A stretch of DNA of 64,000 bases from JAQWCH01 sp050952725 (GCA_050952725.1 JBMNLN010000001.1:434001-498000), one strand, 5' to 3'. Shown: positions 35,323 through 45,395, counted from the stretch's first letter. Notes: a model not told the origin generated them from the sequence alone. Program-made: numbers and translations.

Positions 35323-37275
35323 CTACTTTCCTAACACCCAGATATCAGAAATTTTGATATCGGTTCTCGCGGTTGAATATTTACCGGATACTTTGATTTT
35401 GATGAAGTTAACAGTGATATCATCAAATGACGCTAAGCAGGATCCACCAGGACGCATGCTGTTTTGTCCCGTGATAAAATCACTGGAGAATTCGATATTC
35501 GAAACGCGGGCGCGGTTTACCAAGGCATCGCCTTGATACCAACTCGGCGGTTCAGCCAGCCCAAATTCGATATAATCAAGTTTTTTAAAGGCGTAATTGT
35601 AATCATAGGAGTTATAGACCATCACCGCGCCAACTGTCTGCGGTTCGTCAAAAGCAATTGTAATGATTGTGTCATTGCTCACTTGCGTTTCCCAATTTTT
35701 GTAATATTCGTGGGAAACAAACATCCCATCATTGATATAATCCTTACCCGAGACGAGATTAGTGAGAGTGAAAGTACCCTTCGGGGCTACATTGCGATAA
35801 CCTGAAACATCGGCCAGTTTAGGCTGGCACGATTTAGTCGGCCCGTTACCATACATCAGTTTTCCATATTCGGTATCAACAAGGAACAAACGGTCAAAAG
35901 CACCAACTCGGCCCGCACCTTGTTGAACTTCGCCTCTCCAAGGGGTGTTTGAGGTATCAAGGGGATCGCCTTGCACCCAGTAGTAACAGAAGAGCTCATC
36001 ACCTGAAGGGGATTTCACAAAGGCCGAATGCCCTGTCCCTGTCATAAAGTCATTGTTATCATTAGCGCCAATGACTGCTGAAGGCCGTAGTGGTGGTTTA
36101 GTGAAAGGACCTAAAGGATGAGTGCCGTAACTTTGTGAAGTGTCATAAAAAACATCGTTATAGCCCCGTGCGGAATACATCAGAAGGTAACGATTATTGG
36201 CCACCTTATAGACATAAGGCGCTTCGTTACCGCCACCTTCCCACTTATAACCTTCAGCGGTAATTTTACCAGTGTCGAAAGGGGCGTTAAAATCATCTTC
36301 ACAATGATAAGCCTCATATGACCAGCGCTGATCAGCCCAATTAGCTTTTTTGGTCACTTGTTTGCAATTGGGATAAAGGAGCATCGTTAAAGTATCGTAA
36401 TCGGGGGTAATCATATCTTTCATTTTCATCCCCCAGATAGAAACGATGGAGTTTCCCGTGCAAACGTGGCGCGCAAAATAAAGGTAGAGATCGCCATTTT
36501 CATCAAAGAAAGGCGAAGCATCAATCACCCCGAATAATTCTCCAGAGTTAAAGTGATATTTGATATTAATTTGCGGATTTAAAGTAGTGACGATTTCACC
36601 ATTTGGATTGGCTTGGTTGGGGTCACCATAATAATTTGCACTTGTGGCGACACGGAAAGGTCCTACCGGAGTATCGGATACGAGAATACAAAGGTAGAAG
36701 CGATCGTAGTTATTTCCGGTGTTCCCCTCGTAATGATAAGTCGCGTATTCGGCACTGGTGGAGCCATCGATATAATGCGGATTGATTTTCGAAGAGGCGT
36801 TATAATACATAAAATACTTTTCGCTGACTGGGTCATAGATGACTTCAGGCGCCCAAGTCGCTGTTGTACACCAATCGGTTTCCTTATCGATGTAAGCGGC
36901 AAAACCATTATTAACCGCTCCGACTAATTCCCAGTCATTTAAGTCTTTCGACCTGACGACAGGAATCGTCGCATAATAGGTTCCATAGTCTTGAGCGTAC
37001 ATATTATCGTTTCCAGAATGATAGAGATAATAGTAACCGCCATAAACCGGATCCTGTTCCTCGCTGACGTAGATTACCCCAGCATCCCCGCCAAAATTTT
37101 TCAAATCATTGCGATAGAAGAACTTGGAGTCGTAAGGATCGTTCATCGAGTTGTTGGTAAAGGCCGACATCTCAAGGTACTCTTTGGTGAGTTTTTGGGT
37201 AATCGCCCGATTGTCGACACAGGCGCTTAATGCCAAAATAGCAATCGCAGTTAGAGAAAAAAACTTTTTATCCAT
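35323..37275 (-). CDS. GH43-family surface lipoprotein with discoidin-like C-terminus
   Basis: Lipoprotein of 650 aa (lipobox LSAC). The GH43 propeller is clear: GGDAGVIYV with Asp64 in the base position, ATWAPEVIYDPVSEKYFMYY, FGVIDASPFFDENGDLYLYF with Asp252, and GGGNEAPYVYKVANNRYLLM with Glu351 as general acid. The last 150 residues (RNVAPKGTFTLTNL to DIKISDIWVLGK) match an F5/8-type-C carbohydrate-binding module. GH43 enzymes mostly release arabinose, xylose or galactose from plant glycans. AAAAGGG precedes the ATG. The gene directly follows the second importer's permeases, so it probably cuts the chain that importer takes up. Confidence 0.92.
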   Translation of the reverse strand: MDKKFFSLTAIAILALSACVDNRAITQKLTKEYLEMSAFTNNSMNDPYDSKFFYRNDLKNFGGDAGVIYVSEEQDPVYGGYYYLYHSGNDNMYAQDYGTYYATIPVVRSKDLNDWELVGAVNNGFAAYIDKETDWCTTATWAPEVIYDPVSEKYFMYYNASSKINPHYIDGSTSAEYATYHYEGNTGNNYDRFYLCILVSDTPVGPFRVATSANYYGDPNQANPNGEIVTTLNPQINIKYHFNSGELFGVIDASPFFDENGDLYLYFARHVCTGNSIVSIWGMKMKDMITPDYDTLTMLLYPNCKQVTKKANWADQRWSYEAYHCEDDFNAPFDTGKITAEGYKWEGGGNEAPYVYKVANNRYLLMYSARGYNDVFYDTSQSYGTHPLGPFTKPPLRPSAVIGANDNNDFMTGTGHSAFVKSPSGDELFCYYWVQGDPLDTSNTPWRGEVQQGAGRVGAFDRLFLVDTEYGKLMYGNGPTKSCQPKLADVSGYRNVAPKGTFTLTNLVSGKDYINDGMFVSHEYYKNWETQVSNDTIITIAFDEPQTVGAVMVYNSYDYNYAFKKLDYIEFGLAEPPSWYQGDALVNRARVSNIEFSSDFITGQNSMRPGGSCLASFDDITVNFIKIKVSGKYSTARTDIKISDIWVLGK

Positions 37276-37279
37276 ATGT

Positions 37280-38149
37280 TTACCCTTTTAGCCCACTGGT
37301 GATGGCTAATCCTTTCGTAAGCAATTTTTGTGAACAAATATAGAGAATAATTAACGGGCTCATCCCCACCACACATCCCGCCATTAAAGCGGGATAGTTT
37401 TGCGCATAAGGCCCCCTTAGCATTGTCAAGGCAATTTGTAAGGTGTAATATCGATCGTTTTGGGCGAAAATCAAAGCCCCCATGTAATCATTATAAGAAG
37501 TGATAAACATCAAGATGAATTGAGTCAATAAAGCGGGAATGGAGATTTTAATCATCAAGCGATTAAAAATTCCCAACGGAGTTAAACCATCAATCTTGGC
37601 TTGATCGATCAAATCGTTTGGAATCGTTAAGTAATATTGCCTTAAGAAGAAGACCGCGGAAATATTACCAAACATCGGTGGAATCATCAGAGGCAGCGGA
37701 GTTCCCATCCATCCCAAGGCGTCAAAGATAATCACTTGAGCGATAATCGCCAATGTATTCGGCAGCATCAAGGTAAACATCAACACCGAAAACATGAATT
37801 TCTTCGATCTGAACTTCAGTTTGGCAAAGGCGAAAGCCGACATGGCTGACATATAGAGACCAACGATAATCCCGGGAGTGTAAATCCAAAGCGTATTCGC
37901 TAAACTGCGAAAGATATTAACTCCTGTAGTATTTTTAAAAACCGTCATATAGCCCTGAGTGGAGAAACCAAGCGAGGGCCACAGGCGAAAAGTGGCCAAA
38001 TTGGCCTCTTGTTCGGTCATAAACGAGGTTAAAAGCAAAATATAAAAAGGAAAGAGAACATATAAAATTGCGATGATGACTAAAACATAATCAATCACGC
38101 GCGGGCGCTCAACTAAATTGGTGCGAAATTTTCTCATAGGGGCATCCAT
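37280..38149 (-). CDS. Sugar ABC transporter permease, MalG/AraQ type (second importer)
   Basis: Integral membrane subunit of 289 aa with six hydrophobic segments. Its EAA-like loop is DQAKIDGLTPLGIFNRLMI, where the first Glu-Ala-Ala has become Asp-Gln-Ala, a common variant. The C-terminus KLLTKGLAITSGLKG is typical of the MalG/AraQ group. The ATG directly abuts the TAG of its partner permease and has no ribosome site, so translation is probably coupled. With the binding lipoprotein at 39118-40959 it forms an importer that lacks its own ATPase gene nearby. Confidence 0.93.
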   Translation of the reverse strand: MDAPMRKFRTNLVERPRVIDYVLVIIAILYVLFPFYILLLTSFMTEQEANLATFRLWPSLGFSTQGYMTVFKNTTGVNIFRSLANTLWIYTPGIIVGLYMSAMSAFAFAKLKFRSKKFMFSVLMFTLMLPNTLAIIAQVIIFDALGWMGTPLPLMIPPMFGNISAVFFLRQYYLTIPNDLIDQAKIDGLTPLGIFNRLMIKISIPALLTQFILMFITSYNDYMGALIFAQNDRYYTLQIALTMLRGPYAQNYPALMAGCVVGMSPLIILYICSQKLLTKGLAITSGLKG

Positions 38150-39121
38150 CTAGTTATCGTAGGTGACAAGTTTATCACCGACTTTGAAGAGAATACGGGA
38201 GAAGAGAAGAATAAAGATACAAGTAACCCAAGAGAGGGCACTGGCAATCCCAAACCCTTCAATATTTGTTTGGGTAAAGGCCATCCGGTAAATGTAGTTG
38301 GTCAACGTCATCGCGGCAAAGTTAGGCCCGACGTCACTATTAGCGATCAGTGACATAATCGCCATTTCTTGGAAAGCGGCGATATACGACATGACAATTA
38401 CGTAAAAGAGAGTGGGGGAAATCGCCGGCAAAGTAACCTTTAAGAAGATTTTTCGTTTGCTAGCTCCATCGATTGTCGCAGCTTCCACCAAAGTTTTATT
38501 AACATTGGATAAAGCGGATTGAAGTTGCATGATATTCGTCCCGCGCATCCACACAGCAATAAAGATACAAAGGGGCATAAACCAAGTATCGGTGGTCATA
38601 AACAAAATCGCCTCTCCTCCAAGGCGTGTGATAATCGTGTTAACTAAACCAAACTCAGAAAAAATCCACTGCCACATTAAAGTAACTGCGACCGCGGAGG
38701 TGACACTGGGCAGATATAAAATCACGCGCGCTACTTCTTTACCTTTAAGCGGTTTGGAAAGCAGATTCGCCAGGAAAAGCGACATTAAGACAGTGATTGG
38801 CACCCCCAGGGAGAAGTAGAGGGTGTTGCGAATGGCGATATAAACCCATTTTTTAGAAAACAGGGAGATATAATTGTCAAACCCAATCCATTCAGCTTTA
38901 TAGATATTAAAGGATTTGAGATCGCAAAAGGAAATATAAAGCGAGATAAACATCGGCAAGAGACCAAAAATAAGATAGCCGATAAACGGCATACAGGCCA
39001 TCAAAGTCCCCGCCAGATTCTCATGCCTCTTCGCATCTTTCATGCTGCTGTTTCTATCGAGGCTTTTGAAGGCTTTATCTCGGACTTTTAAAATATAATT
39101 TTTACTTCCTAGAGCAATCAT
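38150..39121 (-). CDS. Sugar ABC transporter permease, MalF/UgpA type (second importer)
   Basis: Integral membrane subunit of 323 aa. A basic cytoplasmic N-terminus of about 30 residues precedes six membrane segments (first LAGTLMACMPFIGYLIFGLL). The EAA loop EAATIDGASKRKIFLKVTLP is complete and would contact the ATPase. Its ATG overlaps the stop of the binding-protein gene (ATGA). Order binding protein, MalF-type, MalG-type is the standard layout of carbohydrate uptake family 1 importers. The partner ATPase is probably one of the two MsmX-like proteins elsewhere in the window. Confidence 0.93.
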   Translation of the reverse strand: MIALGSKNYILKVRDKAFKSLDRNSSMKDAKRHENLAGTLMACMPFIGYLIFGLLPMFISLYISFCDLKSFNIYKAEWIGFDNYISLFSKKWVYIAIRNTLYFSLGVPITVLMSLFLANLLSKPLKGKEVARVILYLPSVTSAVAVTLMWQWIFSEFGLVNTIITRLGGEAILFMTTDTWFMPLCIFIAVWMRGTNIMQLQSALSNVNKTLVEAATIDGASKRKIFLKVTLPAISPTLFYVIVMSYIAAFQEMAIMSLIANSDVGPNFAAMTLTNYIYRMAFTQTNIEGFGIASALSWVTCIFILLFSRILFKVGDKLVTYDN

Positions 39122-40959
39122 ACACTTAACCAGTATTTTTCCCTTAATTCTCGATTAGAGTCATCAACGACACGGTTTTTCCATGATTCATAGGTTTCTT
39201 TGTCATTGCGAACATTAGCATTTAAGGTATTAGCCCATAAATCCACCCAAGTATAGTTGCGTAGATACCACCAGTCGCCTGGGCCTTCAAACTCTAGATG
39301 TTCAAAGAAACAATCGACATTTCTTGCCTGCGAACCGGCATAGATAATTTCATCCTTAAGTGAGACTTGGTTAGGGAAGAAGCCATAACGCGCTTTCACT
39401 CGTTGGCCTTCTTTGGAAGCGCACCAAGCGATGAATTTAGCGACGCTTTCTTTCTTATCGCACATTTCTCGGGTCACCAAACATTTCGAATTGGAGTGCC
39501 CCGCGGCTTTTCCGCGTGCCACCACCGTATCATTGCTTGGTTCAAAGGGATCTTCATACTCTTTAAATTGTGCAAGTGGGGCAATATCCCATTCATAGTT
39601 TACCGCTTGGCATTGTTGGGAAACCGTTTGCATATAGGCCGAAGATTCGACTAAAAGGGCGATTTTTCCCGAATAGAAATACATTGTCGGAGTCCGGTTA
39701 GAGAAAGTCGCTGGGTTGGGCGAAATGGCTAAACCGTATTTTCCTTCGACTTCAGAAGATTTCGAAATACCAGTCTTTAAGTAACGGCAAAACGCTTCTC
39801 GCGTGGAGGGGAGTTCAGCTAAAATTCCATTATTGGCCGCATCTTTAACCGTTTGCCGGATGGTTGCATCACCATTATCGTAAGAATAATTCCCATTGCT
39901 CATCGCAACGAGTTTCTTGGTGATGCTGCATTCATACTTATCCTTAATGTCAAGAGTTTCCCCTTTAATGTAGTGTTTTCCGGTAAATGTTCCTTCAAAG
40001 CCTTCATCGCTGACCACGATATAATTTTTAGCAGGATCAAGAAGCGAGAAGTTAAATTCGCCAGTGCCGCTTAAATCGGCTAAGCAGTCGCCGCCGACTG
40101 ACCAACCGTAGTTAAACCACCATTCGGTAAAATAGCCATAAGCGAGCGTTTGGGAAATGTTTTTGTAATTAGGATTATATGAAGGGGTAAAAAGCATGGC
40201 TAAATCTTCGATTTCATCCCAGTTACAGGCGATGCGATTGTTGAAGACCATGATTTCATTGCTTTGAGGCATCGACCAAGAGTAACCAGAGACATAGGGG
40301 TTAATGCTCCGATAAAAACCTTTTTTGGGAATGGTGATACTAGCAATCTTGGGAAAGTCAGATTTTTTCTTGCCACGGCGATCGGCAATTTCCCCGCGAT
40401 TCCAAGCCTCCATATCCTCTTCATCGACGGAGATGACGATAATTCCCGCTTTTTTCATGAAGGTTTCATTGTAATAAAGCGCGGTGGCCTTGGTATCAAT
40501 GGGCATCCCATATTGAGGTTCGCCGCGAGCGCTAGAATTCGTCTCTTTGTTATATCTTGTTCTCAACAAGACATTTTCAGGGATATCGGAGAAATCGATA
40601 TCGGTAATCGCATTGAATTCATCAGTCAATGGATAAACGATATCCATATCCACCCATTTTTTAAATTCATTTTCCGTCACCATGAAAATATCAGGGCCTG
40701 ATTTTGAGGAAGCGGTATATTGAATTACCTGTGTATAACCGCTACCGACAGGCTTGGTGGAGGTTTGGACTTTGATATCATGTTCTAAACCGTAGGTTTT
40801 GTTGAATTCGTCGACCATCTTGTTATAGGAATCGAGTTCATTGGCGTCACCATAAATCCAAAATTCTAAAACACTGGAGTCGCGCGCACATGAGGCTAAA
40901 GAAGAGAATAGCCCGAGAACAAGTGGTAATAACAAGAGATTGGATAATTTTTTCTTCAT
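39118..40959 (-). CDS. Extracellular sugar-binding lipoprotein (second importer, family 1 type)
   Basis: Binding lipoprotein of 613 aa with lipobox LASC. Typical solute-binding-protein lines follow: VLEFWIYGDANELDSYNKMV, GPDIFMVTENEFKKWVDMDI and YGMPIDTKATALYYNETFMK. Later come NSKCLVTREM, KFIAWCASKEGQRVKARYGF and aromatic residues (WWFNYGWSVGGDCL) suited to stacking on sugars. It is longer than most family 1 proteins (about 430), which may mean a larger oligosaccharide. A start 27 bases upstream is in frame, but ATG 40959 has GAGGG 7 bases before it and begins a proper signal peptide. Confidence 0.91.
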   Translation of the reverse strand: MKKKLSNLLLLPLVLGLFSSLASCARDSSVLEFWIYGDANELDSYNKMVDEFNKTYGLEHDIKVQTSTKPVGSGYTQVIQYTASSKSGPDIFMVTENEFKKWVDMDIVYPLTDEFNAITDIDFSDIPENVLLRTRYNKETNSSARGEPQYGMPIDTKATALYYNETFMKKAGIIVISVDEEDMEAWNRGEIADRRGKKKSDFPKIASITIPKKGFYRSINPYVSGYSWSMPQSNEIMVFNNRIACNWDEIEDLAMLFTPSYNPNYKNISQTLAYGYFTEWWFNYGWSVGGDCLADLSGTGEFNFSLLDPAKNYIVVSDEGFEGTFTGKHYIKGETLDIKDKYECSITKKLVAMSNGNYSYDNGDATIRQTVKDAANNGILAELPSTREAFCRYLKTGISKSSEVEGKYGLAISPNPATFSNRTPTMYFYSGKIALLVESSAYMQTVSQQCQAVNYEWDIAPLAQFKEYEDPFEPSNDTVVARGKAAGHSNSKCLVTREMCDKKESVAKFIAWCASKEGQRVKARYGFFPNQVSLKDEIIYAGSQARNVDCFFEHLEFEGPGDWWYLRNYTWVDLWANTLNANVRNDKETYESWKNRVVDDSNRELREKYWLSV

Positions 40960-40986
40960 GCTTTTTCCCTCTGTATCTTTAATCAT

Positions 40987-42264
40987 TTATTCAATGTTAA
41001 TCATTTTAAATTCACCGTCTCTTAAAGATTCGTCCGCCTTGTACACGCAGATATGCGAGGCGATGGAATCATCGATTTTGGTCGTGGAAATACTCGGTTC
41101 TTCCTTTCTTAAGATGCGGACAAAATCTTCCATTAAGAGCGAATCGCCGCCACCATGGCCGACGGTTTTATCGACAAGATCGTTAACGTCTACTTCCCTT
41201 TTATCATACCATGAGGTCTGGAAATTTTGCTTTCTCACCACGTAGGTTCCCGATTCAAAGAAGCCCTCGATTTCTCCCTTTGTGCCGATGAGATGAATCG
41301 ATCTTCCAGGACGTGGAACTGCCGAGATCATCGAGTGAACCGCTGTCGACCCATTCTCGAATTTAACAATCAGGCTTTGGTGATCGACCACATCAGCGGT
41401 GGTTTTGTAAATGCACTCTCCGAAAGGATCATCAGTTTTAAGCGCCTCAATTTTTTCTTTCATCGTGATTTGATCATGCGGCTTATCAATTCCCGCGAAG
41501 GAATAATGCGGGAAGAGATCATTGAGAAGGTAGAGTGATTTGGCGCTGTAAATACAAGTGTCGACATGGGGACAATCTAAGCAGCGAGCGGTGGAGTCTA
41601 CGGGGGCGTTTTCTTTAACTAAATTATTTCTTCCACCCATACTGACGACTGAGACCGGTGTGGTTTGATTATTCAACCAACAGATTAAGTCCAAGTCGTG
41701 GCAGCATTTAGCAAGGAGCATCGAGGAGCCACATTCCTTTTCATTTTTCCATTTGCCGCGTGCGTACGAACAAGAAGTATGCGAGATACCGACGAACTCA
41801 TTGGTTTGCATATGGATGATTTTCCCGATGGCTCCATTGAGAACTTCTTGTTTAATCGCGGTGTAAAATGGGGTATAGCGCAGGACATGACCCACCATCA
41901 TGAATAGACCTTTAGCGGCAGCTAAATCGCGAAGTTCAAGCAATTCCTTTTCATTATTTACCACCGGCTTTTCAATCAGCATATGATAGCCCTTTTCTAG
42001 GCAAGATTTGCCGTGATAATAGTGCAATTCATCCATCGTTGCGACAATGGTTGCATCGGCAAATTTATCTTTGGCGATGAATTCTTCAAACGAGGTGAAA
42101 AGTTGCTCATCACGGAGATGGAATCTTTCTTTAGCGAGATTTAATTTGAATTCATTGGGATCGACAACGGCTTTTATTTCTAATAACTCGGGATGATCAA
42201 CGGCGTACTTTCCATAGATACTACCGCGATCTCCATAACCGACAATCACTGCTGAAACTACCAT
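40987..42264 (-). CDS. Gfo/Idh/MocA-family NAD(P)-dependent oxidoreductase
   Basis: Cytoplasmic dehydrogenase of 425 aa. The Rossmann motif AVIVGYGDRGSIYGKYA opens the protein, and the family signature EKPVV with the substrate-side segment CCHDLDLICWLN are present. A Cys cluster, CLDCPHVDTC, lies in the substrate domain and could bind metal. Such clusters occur in one subgroup. The family oxidises or reduces sugars, inositols or amino sugars, and some members open glycosidic bonds by an oxidation-elimination route. A start at 42303 is in frame, but ATG 42264 places the Rossmann strand at the N-terminus and follows AGAAGG. It lies between the esterase lipoprotein and the importer genes. Confidence 0.88.
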   Translation of the reverse strand: MVVSAVIVGYGDRGSIYGKYAVDHPELLEIKAVVDPNEFKLNLAKERFHLRDEQLFTSFEEFIAKDKFADATIVATMDELHYYHGKSCLEKGYHMLIEKPVVNNEKELLELRDLAAAKGLFMMVGHVLRYTPFYTAIKQEVLNGAIGKIIHMQTNEFVGISHTSCSYARGKWKNEKECGSSMLLAKCCHDLDLICWLNNQTTPVSVVSMGGRNNLVKENAPVDSTARCLDCPHVDTCIYSAKSLYLLNDLFPHYSFAGIDKPHDQITMKEKIEALKTDDPFGECIYKTTADVVDHQSLIVKFENGSTAVHSMISAVPRPGRSIHLIGTKGEIEGFFESGTYVVRKQNFQTSWYDKREVDVNDLVDKTVGHGGGDSLLMEDFVRILRKEEPSISTTKIDDSIASHICVYKADESLRDGEFKMINIE

Positions 42265-42312
42265 AATTAACAACCTTCTTCTCCGAGTAATGTTTGCTTT
42301 CAATCAGTGCCC

Positions 42313-45273
42313 TTACTTCAAATTCATCGAAGCATCATAATGAACATCGATATAATCCAAGGCGGCTTGATCATAAATTGCTTTGACCAAGGTAAGAGAA
42401 GCACCGATTGGAGCAGAGCATTGTTTGTAAATTCCAAACATGAATTTATCCGCTGATGAACCGAAGTTTTGAGCTGGAACCACACAGGTATAAACGCTAG
42501 TTGAATAAATTAACTTATCATCGATGTACATATAGAATCTCTTGTTCAACAAGATAATCGTTAAGTTGTGTGATGAACTGCCATCCTTTAAAGGGGCGGT
42601 ATGATTGACTTTATCGTATTCAAACTCTGGAACGGGTCCAGCATTTGTCGCCCGCAAGTATTGCCGTGAGACAAGATTGGTCGAGAAGATAAGCCCATTA
42701 GCTGCAATCCCGTATTCATGTGATTTCGGTCTCCCATCAGTTTGCAGGGTGCCATCGGTAATTGTAATGCCGCCATAGGAGTGGTTGAGTTCAACTCCGG
42801 GGATGCTGTGATCGGGAATGGTGACTTCGATAATGGCGGTCGAGGCCATCACATGTAAATAGTGGTACATGCCATTGCCAAAGTATGTACAACTTTCTGT
42901 AGTGGTGAAGATGTTTCCGTTGCGTTTCATCCCCCAGACTGAATCGATGTCATAAGTAGGATCAAAATACAGTTTTAGCGTGAGTTTCCCTTCCGAAACG
43001 ACAAATCCAGTAGTTGTGGAGCGGTCTTGATTAATCGCCCACCCTTTTGCATAAGCGTTAGGGATGGGCTGATCAGTAAGTTCACTAGGAATGTCTGTGG
43101 GGGCAGTCACTAGGTCACCAGCCGAAAATGGAGCACTCGGTGTTGATTCGACGGTCTTGATGTAGGAACTCTTGAAGTATTCATTTTCATTGGTTTGGAA
43201 ATAATATTCCACCTTATATGAAGCGGGGACGCGGGTGGCAAAGTAAATATTGAAAGTTGTATCGCCATTGACTTCTTTGCGCAAGACGTTGATTGCATCA
43301 TCTGTGCCTTCGGGAACAATCTTTTCCGCCATTAAATCCGCGGCTCTTTCGCCAATTAATAACATATCGTCAGATGAGAAGTGGTATTTGTCGTAACAAC
43401 CCGGCTTGGGTTCTTTAGTAATCGGGTCGCAAATTTCATATGTTTCAAGCGCGTAGACATCATTCATCTTGGCGGCGATTCTCTCTTGTTCATCGCGAAC
43501 ATTGGAAACGCCGAGATGACCGCCAGCAAAGGTTGAAGAAATCTTCCCGACAATAAATGGGGCAGTTACCGCATTGTAATCAAAGATGGCATTGAAATCT
43601 TCCCGCAAATCGTTGATTAAGGCTTCTAAATGGATGCCATAATCGCCCGAGTTAGCTTGCGATGATTCTTGTTCACCTTGAATCCAGAGCATTCCGCCTA
43701 AGCGCACCATATAGCCACTATCTTTATAATGCTCAACCGCATTACTAATCGTGGCCATGAAAGAATCATAGGCTTTACCAGTAATCGTCGGATTAGCACC
43801 CGCCCCTCGCATTGAGGGAGAACACCAGTTGCCATATGTTTTTGAGACATTATCATCTTGATAGTCATAGAGCCAACTACCGCCAAAAGCGGTTTTGACA
43901 ATAGTCGACATCCCACTTGGATTATTTCTTTCAATAATCCTGCCCATCCCCACTTCGGGACCGAAGTGATTGGCGCTTGGACCAAGGCCGAATTTAACTG
44001 GGGTCGACATATTACTCACCACGTTCGCATCGGCGCGTCCATAATAGGTAACATGGGTAGTTTCGGGATAGTTATCAGCTTTATCTCCCGTAACTCCACT
44101 AACCAAAGAATAGCCAGCAGCATTTGATTGACCAGCGATGAGATAAATATCAGCAATTGTGCTCGATTTAAGTTCGTAATCCTCGGGATTTTTATCCGTG
44201 GCTAAGATTTGGTGGAATCGCGGTTCAACCGTATAGGTGGTGTGATTGGGGACTTGGAATGATTCAGTATAAGCTGGAGTGGTTTCATCATCGATAAATT
44301 GATTGATGGTCACCGTAGCTGGATAAAGAGGTTCTCTAGTGTAAACCGCGGTATAGGAAGCGTTTTTAGTCACGGCGACCAATTCTGGAGTCCAACTATC
44401 AAAGGTATAAGTCCACGTGTTATCGTCTGGTCTAGTTGGGGGTTGCCCTTGATAGACGGGAATTTCACCGTAAGCAGTGGGAATATTAGCAATTAAAGCC
44501 CCGTTATAATTTAAAAACCGAATATCGTATAACCTAGCTGCTTCGGAAAATTGGGCAATATACTCGGTGTCTTCGTAGATGATTCCAAGTTCTGGCAACC
44601 ATCCTGAAAAACTGTAAGTTTTATCAACAGTGGACGGCTTGGTGGGTTCAGCTCCCTTGTAGACTGGTTTGGTCCCACTTCCCGCTAGGGTTTCGGCAAG
44701 GATGGACCCATCATAATTTTTGAAGACGACATTTAAAGGAGTAGTTTCGGTAAAGTAAGCCACAAGCGTGACATCTGCTTTAACGATATCCGTATCAAAG
44801 TCCCATAATGTGGTTGTACCCTTGATAACCCAACCTTCAAAGTAGTAGTAAACATCACCTTCAAGATAACTTTCCAATGGCGTTGGTCTTTCAATTAATG
44901 AGCCATATTCATACTCGGTTGGCGGACCATCATCGATGATTACGATATAGGTATTAGTGCTAGTTGTATAAACCGCGGTATAAGTTTGATCGGAATCAGC
45001 GGGATGGAGCGCAGGATCCCAACCGCCGAAGCGATAGGTATATTGGGCATCAGCTGCCCGCGTGGGAGTTGGACCTCCATAGGCGGGCATTGCTCCTTTT
45101 TTCGTCTTTGTTTCATATAAAAGGCTGTCATCATAATTGACAAAGCGAATATCATATTCTGACTTTTCTAAATCAGAAACGCTGCTCGAACTATCACAAC
45201 CTGATGCAGTGCCAGTAACAAAAAATGAGATTAAGGCAAAAATCATTGATTTGGCTAATTTGTTTTTTTTCAT
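42313..45273 (-). CDS. Surface lipoprotein with InlB-like repeats, SGNH carbohydrate esterase and shared C-terminal domain
   Basis: Lipoprotein of 986 aa (lipobox ASGC). Residues about 38-320 hold InlB-like repeats of about 70 residues (YDIRFVNYDDSLLYE, YTYRFGGWDP and YTAVYT type lines, at least three clear copies). The middle is a sialate-O-acetylesterase/CE6-type SGNH domain: GQSNAAG with Ser383, WIQGEQES with Glu534, and DKYHFS with Asp628 and His631. The last 200 residues are the C-terminal domain shared with three other secreted proteins (LTIILLNKRFYMYIDDKL, FMFGIY). It is the first gene of the long minus-strand run and divergent from the AraC gene. It probably deacetylates a surface-bound glycan. 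Confidence 0.88.
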   Translation of the reverse strand: MKKNKLAKSMIFALISFFVTGTASGCDSSSSVSDLEKSEYDIRFVNYDDSLLYETKTKKGAMPAYGGPTPTRAADAQYTYRFGGWDPALHPADSDQTYTAVYTTSTNTYIVIIDDGPPTEYEYGSLIERPTPLESYLEGDVYYYFEGWVIKGTTTLWDFDTDIVKADVTLVAYFTETTPLNVVFKNYDGSILAETLAGSGTKPVYKGAEPTKPSTVDKTYSFSGWLPELGIIYEDTEYIAQFSEAARLYDIRFLNYNGALIANIPTAYGEIPVYQGQPPTRPDDNTWTYTFDSWTPELVAVTKNASYTAVYTREPLYPATVTINQFIDDETTPAYTESFQVPNHTTYTVEPRFHQILATDKNPEDYELKSSTIADIYLIAGQSNAAGYSLVSGVTGDKADNYPETTHVTYYGRADANVVSNMSTPVKFGLGPSANHFGPEVGMGRIIERNNPSGMSTIVKTAFGGSWLYDYQDDNVSKTYGNWCSPSMRGAGANPTITGKAYDSFMATISNAVEHYKDSGYMVRLGGMLWIQGEQESSQANSGDYGIHLEALINDLREDFNAIFDYNAVTAPFIVGKISSTFAGGHLGVSNVRDEQERIAAKMNDVYALETYEICDPITKEPKPGCYDKYHFSSDDMLLIGERAADLMAEKIVPEGTDDAINVLRKEVNGDTTFNIYFATRVPASYKVEYYFQTNENEYFKSSYIKTVESTPSAPFSAGDLVTAPTDIPSELTDQPIPNAYAKGWAINQDRSTTTGFVVSEGKLTLKLYFDPTYDIDSVWGMKRNGNIFTTTESCTYFGNGMYHYLHVMASTAIIEVTIPDHSIPGVELNHSYGGITITDGTLQTDGRPKSHEYGIAANGLIFSTNLVSRQYLRATNAGPVPEFEYDKVNHTAPLKDGSSSHNLTIILLNKRFYMYIDDKLIYSTSVYTCVVPAQNFGSSADKFMFGIYKQCSAPIGASLTLVKAIYDQAALDYIDVHYDASMNLK

Positions 45274-45287
45274 ACCTTCTCCATCCA

Positions 45288-45302
45288 GTGAATTATTTTC
45301 AC
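45288..45302. promoter_or_regulatory. Inverted repeat GTGAA-N5-TTCAC in the divergent control region
   Basis: GTGAATTATTTTCAC lies 15 bp upstream of the ATG (45273) of the first gene of the long minus-strand run. It could be a regulator site, perhaps for the divergent AraC protein, or a small 5'-UTR hairpin. The whole divergent gap (45274-45461, 188 bp) is very AT-rich. Confidence 0.4.
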
Positions 45303-45395
45303 GAACTTGGATTTATGATTTTAATTATGTAATTTGTCTTATCCTATCTAAATTTTACTAGACGTGTCCAACACATTAAATAGCAGAGTTTGTTG

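Noticed and set aside
40264..40701. A 145-residue plus-strand open frame
   Set aside because: It is a shadow of the sugar-binding lipoprotein gene at 39118-40959, which has clear family motifs.
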